Assembly: GCF_001704415.2 (NCBI RefSeq)
Contig: NC_030813.1
Span: 13,596,001-13,660,000 of the forward strand
Length of the DNA stretch: 64,000 bases
Origin: Capra hircus
Lineage: Eukaryota; Chordata; Mammalia; Artiodactyla; Bovidae
Direction: 5' to 3'
The notes beneath the pieces were generated by a model. The model was not told the DNA's origin. It saw nothing but the letters and a program-made list of their open reading frames with translations, and made no database searches. A program made the position numbers and the translations under genes. Positions 25,001-31,865 of the stretch are shown piece after piece (within the stretch, counting starts at the first letter, position 1; each line of letters starts with the position of its first letter).

Positions 25001-27970
25001 TGGAACACAGGAAGTAATCAAATGTTGGCAGTTATTATTAAAGTCATTTTTACCAGGAAAAAAAACAAACAGAAAATCATTGTGAACCATCATCTGAAGG
25101 TAACTTTGTTGCTGGAGCCAAAAAGGCCAACACATGCTAAATATCAAGGGGGATATAAAACATGACCATTTCTTTTTATAGTCCACCTTAGCTGGAAGCA
25201 CTATGTGGAATTATACAGTAAGGTAAAAATGGGAATTAAAATACAACACAACAAAATATATTGGATCTTCAGTTTGAGAAAGAAAAAAACTAACATGCTA
25301 AGTGTCTATGCACCAGGTTTCTCCTATCACTCAAGGAAAAAGAACTGACCAGCAGATGGAGCCCTCTAGACTATATGGGTAAGGCAAAACTCCCTAGAGT
25401 GAAAAAGGATGACTCATTAGGGAGTCAGGGATAACCTAAATGTTATCCCCGAAAGATATTTAAAAGATATTTAACTTCTTTTGTTTTAACCACCAAATAA
25501 CTTTACTAGTATCAAGATTTCTGACATAACACTGATATTTATATTCTGACTAGTCGACATATTCTAGAACATAAAATACCAGAATTCTCTAAAATTTTAC
25601 AAATTAAAAAATAGATAATTCTGGTTTTGTACTTGGATAGTGAAAAATGAGTGATCTGACTCTGAGATACTTGTGGGAAATCTACAAGGCTCAAAAACCA
25701 GCCCCTGGATTATAATGTACCCTTGTGAGGCCCAGCTTAAAGTGACCTAAGAAAGCCCAGGATTCTTCATCTAAGGTCATCACACTGACAAATAGAAATC
25801 AAGTTTTTGTGATTGCTCCTCAACTTTTTTGTCCTTGGATGAACTACTAGTTAACCATCTAGACCTATACCTGAAAGAAAATCAGAACTACCAGGGGATT
25901 AAAAAAAAAAAGCAACTACTAAAATGACAGGTAAAGTTTAACCTTATTTGTAAACAAAAACAAACTATATTCACCTATCTCTGCATGTTTATCAGAAGCT
26001 CCTAAAACAAAGTTAAAATGAATAACAACAATAAGTTAATTGAAGATTCAAGTAGCGGACTGTCCAAACCTACATTTCAGGATTAAAACAGAAGGATGGA
26101 TGTCATCATTATATTGTTTTAGGTGACAGTGTCTACAACCCACAGACTCTCATTGCCTCAATAGAACTTGTTTGTTCAAGTCTGGCCCACAACCAAATGA
26201 GTACAGCTCCCACTATTAAGATTTTATGGCACATCTACAGACAATTAGCACTGACAGTGATTCACTGATTTTTCCCTTATCTTCCCTAAGCTGCAAAGTT
26301 CATGTGCTCAGGGAGTAAAATCCGTAATTTTAATGCTATACTCTAAGGAAAACACTTTTAGTTTGTAAAATCACCAGGAAAGAGCAAAAAGCCAAAATCC
26401 CAAAGACACAAAATAATGTACTCCGAAGTGAAACATAATGTTGTTTACTTCATTTGGGTATAAGATCCCATATTTAATTATCCTACAATATAACTACATA
26501 TAAGCATAAATAAAAACAATAACAAGGTCAAGGATTCTGTGACATCTAGTCCTAAGGCAAGCCTATTAAAGCAGCTTGACTAAATGAGAGCATCCACAAA
26601 TAAAAATTAGAAGTAATTTAGATGACTTCTGTGGAGAAGATAAAACAGCTGCCATGCTCCCCTGTAACGGTAATAGCCCTTAAGTTAGGGAAATTAAAAT
26701 ACGAAACTAGGCCCAAAGTCTTAAAATCCTTACTTTTTCATTCAAGGGACACAGTGTAAAGCCCTAGCTACTCAGAATCAGAGGTGACAAAATGCCTGAT
26801 GAACCAATGAGTAATTCATATTAGATCTACATCACCAAAAGATCCAAATGATAAATCATTTGGCTTCAATGTATGTTGAACTACCTAATGATGTTGGTTA
26901 AATGGGACAGATCCTGAAAACTTGGCAATCTGTTTCATAAAGTGCAAAATTAATGTCATTTCTTACATAAAGTGGTGTGCTTCAGATTTTCAATTCTAAG
27001 TTTGAATTCCTGGGAAATATTAGACAACAACAAAGTCAGTTTCAAAGGCATTTAAGTTTTTTAATATCTTATGAAATAAACACAGAAAAAAGGAATAATT
27101 ATGAAATTCTATTATTCTATGGATGATGTGAGTAGAAAAATCTATGCATGTCCCAGATTTAATCAAGAAAACTTCAGAAGGACTGTGATTTCCCTGGTGT
27201 CACAAAATTTGTGGGTAGCAATCAGGGCATGACATTCCTCTCGAAATTCCAAAAACTTAAAGAGTTATACACTGTCCCTCTTGTTACTGGTATTACGAAT
27301 CTAAATGCCCACAGGAAACCTAGCAAATCGTAAATATCGAAGAATTAACTGCTCAATGTCTGGAACTTAATTTTACTCCAACATCCAAATGATTTCTACT
27401 AAAAAACAAAAACAAAAACAAAACCCCTCTTAGAGACATAACTTTTTGGAAGCAGATTCTTCACCTGCTCCGTCAGTGCCAAAGAGGGAATCAAATACAG
27501 AGCTACTACCACCTTCGGCAATAAACCCAAGTTCAACGCAGGGTGTGCTCAGGCTGCGGTGGGTCCTCCTGCTCTACAGCCCTTTCTTGGGAGGGTGCCC
27601 CGAGCTTCCCAGGCACGTTGCCTCCCGTGACTCTTCCCCGCGTGACAGCGCGCCCAGCAGGAATCTCGCTCGGAGGCGGCAGAAGCGACACCTCGCCCGC
27701 TTTTCAGCTTTCCCTGGAAGGCCCCTCCAGATCAGGGCCCCACTACGACCACCCACTCGACGTCTGTGCAGCCGCAGGGTCGCTGGCCTCCCAGCCTCCT
27801 CTAAGCCGACGGGGGACTGACCGGGGTTCCCCGCCAGGCCGAATAGGAGGAGCCAGGGGCGCCGGGCCCCTCCTCCCGGGGGCTTACCCTCCGCCGCCTC
27901 CTACACGCTGCAGCCGCCCAGCTTCCTTGCGGAGGAGCCCGAAGCACTGCGTCCAGCAGCAGTTCCCCAT
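768..27970 (-). CDS. AP1AR: AP1AR, AP-1 complex-associated regulatory protein (gadkin/gamma-BAR), complete, 10 coding exons
   Basis: Coding exons, 5' to 3' on the minus strand: 27888-27970, 17504-17552, 15924-15950, 11571-11596, 9181-9277, 7885-7983, 5439-5497, 4676-4749, 3752-3880, 768-1033. They total 909 nt, or 302 residues plus stop, the length I recall for human AP1AR. All junctions are GT-AG and the phases match. The protein starts MGNCC, a lipidation-type N-terminus. Residues about 62-140 are a charged Glu/Lys/Arg-rich probable coiled coil. An acidic EDDFESC stretch lies at 151-157, an acidic-Trp LEWEDEE at 208-214, and WENDF at 260-264, the gamma-ear-binding type of motif. Known role of the family: a peripheral trans-Golgi/endosome adaptor that links AP-1 to kinesin-1 and sequesters ARP2/3. 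The family identity was recognised from memory of the protein, not by search. Introns run from 689 bp to 10.3 kb. Confidence 0.96.
1141..1398 (+). repeat. CHR-type tRNA-derived SINE
   Basis: Begins CTTCCCTGGTGGTCCAG with a tRNA-like head and GGGTCTAATCCTTGG near box B, then a GC-rich body of CHR (cetartiodactyl) type. AP1AR intron 9. Confidence 0.7.
1690..1945 (-). repeat. MIR-like ancient SINE
   Basis: Contains the diverged reverse MIR core (GGTCACACAGCTGC, and GCTTCAAAGTCTGTGCTCTT). AP1AR intron 9. Confidence 0.55.
2862..2981 (+). repeat. Bov-tA 3' part with target-site duplication
   Basis: The AATGGCAACCCACTCCAG to ACTGAGCGACTAAC segment of Bov-tA, without the tRNA head. It is flanked by ATTTCTTAAA at 2852-2861 and 2982-2991. 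Confidence 0.85.
3060..3300 (-). repeat. MIR-like fossil
   Basis: TTCATTTAATCCTCACAAC and a later GCTTAGAGAGATTAAG stretch match the reverse MIR core. Highly diverged. Confidence 0.4.
3383..3442 (-). repeat. BovB/Bov-tA 3' end fragment
   Basis: CAGTTCAGTCACTCCGTTG followed by TGTCCAACTCTTTGCGACTC is the reverse complement of a BovB-type tail. Only about 60 bp is present. Confidence 0.7.
3752..3880 (-). CDS. AP1AR: AP1AR coding exon 9
   Basis: 129 nt, residues 172-214 plus one base of Gly215. Ser/Thr-rich and probably disordered, ending in the acidic-tryptophan stretch LEWEDEE (208-214). That stretch resembles the acidic tail used by ARP2/3-binding proteins. Acceptor TCTAG, donor GTATCT. Confidence 0.94.
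4231..4530 (-). mobile_element. L1 3' UTR fragment
   Basis: TTTATTTTATTGAAGTATAG and a C-rich stretch (CCACCCCTCCTCCCCC) are typical of reversed artiodactyl L1 3' ends. AP1AR intron 8. Confidence 0.7.
4676..4749 (-). CDS. AP1AR: AP1AR coding exon 8
   Basis: 74 nt, residues 147-171 plus one base of Arg172. It starts SPGPEDDFESCLRNTKSQYE. The acidic-Phe EDDFESC fits the non-canonical adaptor-binding determinant described for gadkin. Of several AG/GT options at its end, only AGTA|GTAAGT keeps frame with exon 9. Confidence 0.93.
5439..5497 (-). CDS. AP1AR: AP1AR coding exon 7
   Basis: 59 nt: QERQRVVQRCRASNNGDYQ plus two bases of Ser147. Acceptor AAAG, donor GTAAAT. The RCRAS segment differs from the QYHPS I recall in human. 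The codons there hold several CpGs, so this exon looks locally divergent. Confidence 0.92.
5935..6105 (+). repeat. MIR
   Basis: GTTTCTTCATCTGTAAATTA and GGGCTATTGTGAAAATCAAA match the MIR core and 3' part in forward orientation. AP1AR intron 6. Confidence 0.6.
6560..6755 (+). repeat. MIR
   Basis: GGGCTCTGCCACTTATTAGC, then GGTTTCATCGCCTGTGAAAT and GGATTGTTGTGAGGACTAAA: a well-preserved forward MIR in AP1AR intron 6. Confidence 0.8.
7142..7351 (-). repeat. Bov-tA SINE
   Basis: A full reverse-orientation Bov-tA: tail part at low coordinates and tRNA-like head (GCGGATTCTCTACCATGGAG) at the high end. AP1AR intron 6. Confidence 0.88.
7434..7710 (+). repeat. Bov-A2 SINE (dimer)
   Basis: Two BovA monomers joined by TTTCACTTTTCACTTCCATG, ending GCGACTTAGCAGCAGCAG. 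AP1AR intron 6, about 175 bp from exon 6, antisense to the gene. Confidence 0.9.
7885..7983 (-). CDS. AP1AR: AP1AR coding exon 6
   Basis: 99 nt, 33 codons (residues 95-127), phase 0 at both ends. It starts LALQEEKLRLEEEALYAAQR. The heptad-like Leu/Ala spacing and dense Glu/Arg content support a coiled coil. Acceptor TACAG, donor GTGAGG. Confidence 0.96.
9181..9277 (-). CDS. AP1AR: AP1AR coding exon 5
   Basis: 97 nt encoding residues 62-94, beginning RPLTEEEIVDLREKHYDSI and ending KIQKE. Acceptor GTGTAG, donor GTAATT. It opens the charged helical segment. Confidence 0.96.
9420..10530. other. Pyrimidine-rich intronic stretch, unassigned
   Basis: AP1AR intron 4. The plus strand is C/T-rich (runs such as CCTTCTCTCCTTTCTTTCC near 10198) and does not match a repeat I can name. 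The open frames are short and show no protein features. Confidence 0.4.
10530..10735 (-). repeat. MIR
   Basis: Reverse MIR: GTTAACTTTTGCAACAACCC, a tract with AATGAGGCAAAGACAG, and CTCTGAACCCAAGTAGTCTA. AP1AR intron 4. Confidence 0.7.
11571..11596 (-). CDS. AP1AR: AP1AR coding exon 4 (26-nt microexon)
   Basis: Acceptor TACAG, donor GTAAGG. It encodes GESPGSSH plus two bases of Arg62. An A/T homopolymer tract follows the donor on the transcribed strand (plus-strand A-run at 11545-11563), which is unusual so close to a splice site. Confidence 0.92.
11880..12545 (+). mobile_element. Decayed DNA-transposon-like fossil (Tigger/pogo-like)
   Basis: The 11.9-12.5 kb block looks like an old interspersed copy. 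Downstream of 12200, broken frames read like the N-terminal DNA-binding part of a CENP-B/Tigger-type transposase (GTTAATGAATCAATAGTATA, GATAAAAATGTGATCAGAAG). The longest open frame (11863-12288) is not credible as a gene. Assigned from memory of the family pattern, so tentative. Confidence 0.4.
13285..13410 (-). repeat. MIR fragment
   Basis: CAAGGAAGGTTAAGTAATTT and CAAACTCATATAATTAGTAA are the reverse MIR core. AP1AR intron 3. Confidence 0.55.
13531..15380 (+). mobile_element. BovB (RTE) LINE, 5'-truncated, reverse transcriptase to 3' end
   Basis: About 1.85 kb in AP1AR intron 3, antisense to the gene. It covers the post-endonuclease linker, the reverse transcriptase (NKASGSDGIP, FIDYAKAFD, GVRQGCILSP) and the C-terminal region (FELWCWRRLLRVPW, GRQRMRWLDG), ending in ACTGA repeats. 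Flanking direct repeats TGAAATGTAAAA lie at 13519-13530 and 15379-15390. The catalytic motif is RYTDD, not the usual RYADD. A 25-bp tandem duplication (15038-15062 and 15063-15087) and other frameshifts split the frame into several pieces, so it cannot make protein. Confidence 0.95.
15600..15700. repeat. AT-rich (TA)n microsatellite
   Basis: Interrupted TATATA runs beside the BovB 3' flank. Confidence 0.8.
15924..15950 (-). CDS. AP1AR: AP1AR coding exon 3 (27-nt microexon)
   Basis: Exactly nine codons, FENLVESDE (residues 45-53). It is bounded by TTTCAG and GTAAGT and is phase 0 at both ends, so it could be skipped without changing frame. Confidence 0.93.
16895..17058 (+). repeat. MIR
   Basis: TTCTCACCCATAAAGCAAGG and the later GGTGCATAGTAGGGACTGAG fit forward MIR. 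AP1AR intron 2. Confidence 0.5.
17504..17552 (-). CDS. AP1AR: AP1AR coding exon 2 (49 nt)
   Basis: Acceptor CCCAG and donor GTAAGT. It completes a Gly codon and reads SKYFRTCSRGEHLTIE (residues 28-44). An internal GTGAGC at 17523-17518 could act as an alternative donor, but using it would lose the GEHLTIE codons and shift the frame into exon 3, so the downstream donor is preferred. Confidence 0.93.
17950..18380 (+). mobile_element. L1 3'-region fragment split by a SINE
   Basis: GATGCTAAGAGTGGTTATCT followed by CTAGATGGTGGGA is the familiar L1 3' segment. A Bov-tA interrupts it. The flanks carry a 23-bp inverted repeat (see findings). AP1AR intron 1. Confidence 0.55.
18045..18273 (-). repeat. 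Bov-tA SINE
   Basis: Reverse Bov-tA, from the tail part GTTGCTTCAGTCGTGTC to the tRNA head at the high end (AAAACCCC). A mutated target duplication is possible (GTGGGACCACAT against GTGGGATCATAT). Confidence 0.88.
18380..22850. other. AP1AR intron 1, ancient or unassigned sequence
   Basis: AT-rich DNA without recognisable exons. Low-identity stretches resembling old L2/L3-type fossils occur (for example near 21480-21560 and 21880-21930), but I cannot name them confidently. The open frames are short and lack coding features. Confidence 0.5.
22850..23070 (+). repeat. Old hAT-type MITE, copy 1
   Basis: GCAGACTACAGTCCACAGG, AATAAAGTTTTAATGGAACA and TGGCCTGCAAAGCCTAAAAT match a common mammalian non-autonomous hAT element. 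A sister copy is at 42618-42832. Confidence 0.6.
24013..24205 (-). repeat. Bov-tA SINE
   Basis: Reverse Bov-tA with CTGTAGCCCGCCAGGCTCC and the tRNA head at the high end. AP1AR intron 1. Confidence 0.87.
24808..25045 (+). repeat. MIR, near full length
   Basis: GGTTAAGGATAAAGGCTCTC at the 5' end, AAACCCAGCTCTGCTATCCT in the middle, GGATTGTGGTGAGGAATAAA and a GCAGTTATTATTA end. AP1AR intron 1. Confidence 0.85.
25046..27440. other. AP1AR intron 1, no recognised feature
   Basis: AT-rich sequence leading to the CpG island. I see no exon-like frame with splice sites and no clear interspersed repeat. Confidence 0.5.
27888..27970 (-). CDS. AP1AR: AP1AR coding exon 1
   Basis: Encodes residues 1-27 plus two bases of codon 28: MGNCCWTQCFGLLRKEAG and onward, ending in a Gly run. 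Gly2 and Cys4/Cys5/Cys9 fit the N-terminal lipidation known for this family. The donor is GTAAGC after ...GGAGG. The start ATG has G at -3 and G at +4, a good initiation context. It lies inside the CpG island. Confidence 0.95.
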
Positions 27971-27975
27971 CGCAT
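27901..27975 (-). CDS. Upstream ORF overlapping the AP1AR start
   Basis: An ATG at 27975-27973 lies five bases before the main ATG, in another frame (ATGCGATGGG). It runs 24 codons, MRWGTAAGR and onward, to a TAG at 27901, all inside exon 1. It has G at -3 but C at +4, a weaker context than the main start. It is most likely a translational control element, not a functional peptide. It is transcribed only if the start site lies upstream of 27975. Confidence 0.5.
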   Translation of the reverse strand: MRWGTAAGRSASGSSARKLGGCSV

Positions 27976-28407
27976 GCCGTCCAGGCGTCGCCGCTCCTCC
28001 TCCTCCCACTCACAGCCCAAACCCAGGCCCGGAAGCCGCATCCGCGCGGCACGAGCCGAATGGGGGCTCGGGGGCCAAGGGCGGGCCGGCCGGAGCGCGG
28101 CGGCCTGGAGGCAAGGGCGACGGAAGGAACAAAGACAGGGATTACTCTTGCGGCCGCCGAGTCGCCGCCGCGCGAGGGAGGAGGGCCGGGCAGGGTCTGG
28201 ACTCCCTCGCAGTCCGCATGGCCCCTCGGTCGCCTCAGCCCCCGAGCCCAGTTCGAGTGACCGCCTCCCGCTGCCGAAGGAGGGCAGTCCCCGCCCTCCG
28301 GCGCGCCCAGGCCGGCGCCTCGCCACCGACGCCGCCACACCCCCGGCCTCTCCCGGGCCCCAATAGGCCGTTCCCTCGGCCGCCCCGCCTCCTGCGGCGA
28401 CTGTCCC

Positions 28408-28422
28408 TGACGTCACTTCCGC
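28408..28422. promoter_or_regulatory. CRE (TGACGTCA) overlapping an ETS-type site
   Basis: A perfect palindromic TGACGTCA at 28408-28415 shares its last base with ACTTCCG (28415-28421; CGGAAGT on the minus strand, an ETS/GABP core). This pair is common in TATA-less CpG-island promoters and lies about 440 bp upstream of the AP1AR ATG. Binding is inferred. Confidence 0.65.
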
Positions 28423-28459
28423 CAACACCGCCGTGTGCCGGGGAGTTCTTGAGTGTGTT

Positions 28460-29460
28460 TTGTTCTGTTGGACCTTGACCTGACTAGGAAATCTTAACAC
28501 ATTGCAGTTACCCGCCTCTGGTCCCAAGAGTCTCCAGTGTCGTAGGAGCAAGGCTCTGTTTTCGAACTTTGTACCAAAGCCTTGTGAGCCCCAGGTCAAG
28601 AGGCATCAGGTGTGAAGGGGACACTTCTCTGGGAGGTGTGTGCTTAGGTTTTGGGTATATTACACCCTAAATGGCAAATAGTCAGAGAACCTATTGTGGT
28701 TGTTTTGAAGCACCAAGAATTTTTTCTATTTGGTCTCCAGTTTGCGTTTCAATCTCCATATTGTGAGCATTGTACGAAGTTTATAAACAGTACCCTACTG
28801 GCTTTGCTTTGTTTAAAATCAAATCTTCAAATAATTTCAGAGGTCTAGAGGAAATAAATTAGAGGCCTAAGATAATTCAGGGACACCAGACTTACCAGTT
28901 CAAGCGTATTTTCCAGAACAGTAGTAGATGGGAAGAGATAGCTACTCTGATGTGACTTGGTTTGCCCCACTGTCCTCAAGTGCTGCTTTACGACTGGGTT
29001 TTTGTCTGTGGTTGACCTTAAAACCGGTGTAAGGCGTGGCTTAGTAAACGCATGGTCTAGAATGCAGACTAACCAGAGGTATCCATTTTTAGACTGTCTT
29101 AATTTAACCTAGGAAAATTGTTACATTAAAAAAAATTATTATTAATGATAACATGTTCTTTGACCTATTCATTTTCTTGCTTCCTAAGTTCTAGACCGAC
29201 CTGGGTTTCAGTCTTAACCCTGCTGCTTAACTCATTTTGACCCTATTTTGGTCTTAGTCATTTTTTGTAATCAAGTGTATAGGGACATATTTGGCCCAAT
29301 AATCTGCTATCAGTGAATGTTGGTGGAATGACTTAATAACTTCCTGAATAATGACTATTTTCTTTCCCTCTCTCACCCCTGAAATCAAGTAATATGTTTG
29401 TGAAACAGTCTTTAAATTTTAACTCTAATTGTTTAAAGAAACTGTAATTTCTATTCCAAT
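28460..29460. other. Non-coding DNA upstream of the promoter
   Basis: Unique-looking sequence falling back to ordinary base composition. No repeat or gene is recognised. A divergent promoter transcript is possible but nothing shows it. Confidence 0.5.
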
Positions 29461-29521
29461 GGAATTTCCACTCCATGGAGTACTACTCAGCAATGAAAAG
29501 GAACATATTATTGATACACAC

Positions 29522-29660
29522 CCTGGAGGAGGGCATGGCAACCCACTCCAGTATGCTTGCCTGGAGAATCCCCATGCACAGAGGAGCCTGGCAGGCTACA
29601 GTCCACAGGTTTACAGAGTTGGACAGGACTGAGTGACTAAGCACAGCAGAGCACACTGAT
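29522..29660 (+). repeat. Bov-tA 3' fragment
   Basis: GGCAACCCACTCCAGTATGC to GGACTGAGTGACTAAGCAC, lacking the tRNA head. A short L1-like piece (TACTACTCAGCAATGAAAAG) lies just before it. Confidence 0.8.
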
Positions 29661-29667
29661 ATATACA

Positions 29668-30183
29668 TGTTGGGGTCCTTTAATGGACCAGAACCTGGTG
29701 GTCCGGAGTCGAAGATAAGAAAGTGAAAGAAGGAAAGAGGCTAATATTCCCTGGGTTATGCAGCTGGCCTTCGTGCTCCAGGGAATCAGCCAGAAACAGA
29801 GAGAGAGAGAGAGAAGGAAGGACACGGGGACCCAAGTCTGATGGAACAAAGGTACTTTATTGAATTCTGTGTGAGTATATATACCATATTACAAGGTAGC
29901 TTCTTCAGATAAAGATCAAAAGACCAGGCTTTACAAGTTACCAAGGAAACAAGGAGCAATAGAGGCCATAAGGCCAAAAGGCAATCCATATCAAAAGAGG
30001 GTCGTAGATAATCTCTTTCACCATATGGAAAAGCTAATGAAGGAAGTCCTATGCAAGAATCCCATCTCTTTGACCTCAGTCAAGCCACTCCTCTTGATCC
30101 TTTCAGGAACTGATAAGGAACAGAGGGTTCAAGAGAGATAGGAAATAGCACACAGGAATCCTACTGTTAAACATACCCTGCCA
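29668..30183 (-). mobile_element. Solo LTR of an endogenous retrovirus (class I-like)
   Basis: A 516-bp block with TG...CA ends and a 4-bp direct repeat TACA at 29664-29667 and 30184-30187. On the minus strand it has a TATA-type run (29876-29883) and then AATAAA (29856-29861), with GA/CT-rich sequence after it. No internal retroviral genes lie on either side, so this reads as a solo LTR left by recombination. The 4-bp duplication fits class I elements. I cannot name the family. Confidence 0.65.
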
Positions 30184-30248
30184 TACATACTTTAAGAGAA
30201 TCTGTAGGAAAGTATATTAAGTGGATACAGCATCAGATTCCCAACTAT

Positions 30249-30455
30249 GGGCTTCCCTGGTGGCTCAGAGGTTAAAGCGTCTGCCTGCAATGCGGGAGAC
30301 CTGGGTTTGATCCCTGGGTCGGGAAGATCTCCTGGAGGAGGAAATGGCAACCCACTCCAGTACTCTTGCCTGGAGAATCCCATGGACATAGGAGCTTGGT
30401 GGGCTACAGTCCACGGGGTCGGACACAACTGAGCGACTTCACTTTCACTTTCACA
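30249..30455 (+). repeat. Bov-tA SINE, full length
   Basis: Complete: tRNA-like head (TTCCCTGGTGGCTCAGAGG, then GGTTTGATCCCTGGG at box B), BovA body, and a TTTCACTTTCAC tail. Confidence 0.93.
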
Positions 30456-30459
30456 TTTG

Positions 30460-31605
30460 GGAATGGTTATGAAATCAGTAAGACAATAGACAAATGTATC
30501 CTGGTAAGATATATATGTTTCATTCATTACAGCTAAAGAATTTATTCATATGGCAATTACCCAGACACAATATTCAGTTTACCGGTAAGAGACACAAATA
30601 GATTGTTTACAATGATAACCACTTAGTGTCAGCCTTCTAGATAGATACCACTTGCCCACCTTCCAGGTAGTGGGACCTTTCTATGTCTTTGCCAAACCTT
30701 TCAGAAGTTCTTTTGTGTCTTGTAGTTTATCCTGTAGTCAAAGCAAGAGTTTTTCTTATAGATACTCTGGAGTCAATCAGGATGCAATCTGTACCTTGAA
30801 CTGTCTTTTGGATTATGTAGTTCCAAATTTGAATCTCTTTTTGCTCATAACTCCTTGTATATTGACTACTAATCACTTTTTGTTGTATTGAGATTGGTTG
30901 CTACCATCATGTTGTTCTTGGGCCTAGGGTTTCCCTGCTTGGGAAGAATTCTCTGCACCCCATTAGCACCCTGGCCTACTGAGTTTATAGAGGTAAATGC
31001 ATCCTTTTAATTCACTGGAGCATGTTTGAATTACCAAAATTTGCACAGGATACTACATATGCCCACTATAGATAATAAAATTTGGCATTGTCAGTATAAA
31101 TGATTAAGCATTTAATCAAATGCTTAGTAACATAAAAGGGCTTAGTGTAATATACACTGTAATTCCTGTAGTGTGCTATATATCATGCTGTAATTATGTG
31201 TAATTTCATAAATGTAATATAGATATTAGTTGTTAACTATTATCCGCAAGCCAAAGGAGATTTTCATCAACAAGTATTCTCTCCTTTGTAGCTATATCCT
31301 TGGCATTCCATGAAAAAAAGTTAGCTTTTTCAAAATTCTACCTCGTATACATGCATTCAGGCATACCCTACATTACTTCTTGAAGTCAGGCTCTAAGAAA
31401 GTGTGGCCTACACAGGAATGAGTTCTCCAGCTCTCAGGACTTATCTGTCCCATGATCTGCTCCTTTCTAGGATGGTCAAAATTGAGAATATCCACTAATA
31501 GGGAGACCTCATCCCTGGCCAACTAGGAGTTTTTGTCTTGGAAACCCCAAATCTCACCATAACACAATAATCCAGTATCATTATGGTCCCTAAAGTCCTG
31601 TTATT
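30460..31605. other. Intergenic, unassigned
   Basis: No gene features, and no repeat I can name. Confidence 0.4.
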
Positions 31606-31607
31606 AA

Positions 31608-31865
31608 TTTTATTTTTAAATTTTTGATTAGACTGGGTCTTCATTGCTGCGTATGGGCTTTCTCTAGTTGCCGTGAATAGGCTTCTCGTTGTGGTGACTT
31701 GCCTTGTTGCAGAGCATGGGCTTTAGAGCATGGACTGGGTAGAGTGACTCATGGGCTTAGCTGCCCTGCAAACTGTGGGGTCTTCCCAGAGCAGGGACTG
31801 AACCTGTGTTCCTTGCATTGACCACTGGGACCACTTAACCAGTGGACCACAAGGGGAGTCCATTA
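31608..31865 (-). repeat. CHR-type SINE
   Basis: Reverse orientation: GGGTCTTCATTGCTGCGTAT, GGGCTTTCTCTAGTTGCCG, and the complementary tRNA head near TAACCAGTGGACCAC. Confidence 0.8.

Larger units (their letters stand above)
27540..28450. promoter_or_regulatory. AP1AR: CpG-island promoter of AP1AR
   Basis: A sharp change from AT-rich DNA to about 900 bp that is GC-rich with frequent CpG, covering exon 1 and its upstream region. It holds several GC boxes (for example 28289-28296), a CCAAT at 28360-28364, and the CRE/ETS cluster near 28408. No TATA box was seen. Long open frames on both strands here are a by-product of base composition. The transcription start is not directly visible. Confidence 0.9.

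Noticed and set aside
28408..28500. A divergent protein-coding gene starting from the AP1AR promoter on the plus strand
   Set aside because: No splice-bounded exon with a recognisable product follows within the next kilobases.
27543..28599. Long open frames on both strands in the CpG island (up to 311 residues)
   Set aside because: GC-rich DNA has few stop codons. The frames are Arg/Pro/Gly/Ala-rich and overlap each other, and the true coding piece is only AP1AR exon 1 in another frame.
30249..30455. tRNA gene
   Set aside because: The tRNA-like box A and box B belong to a Bov-tA SINE head. No full cloverleaf or anticodon arm can be supported.
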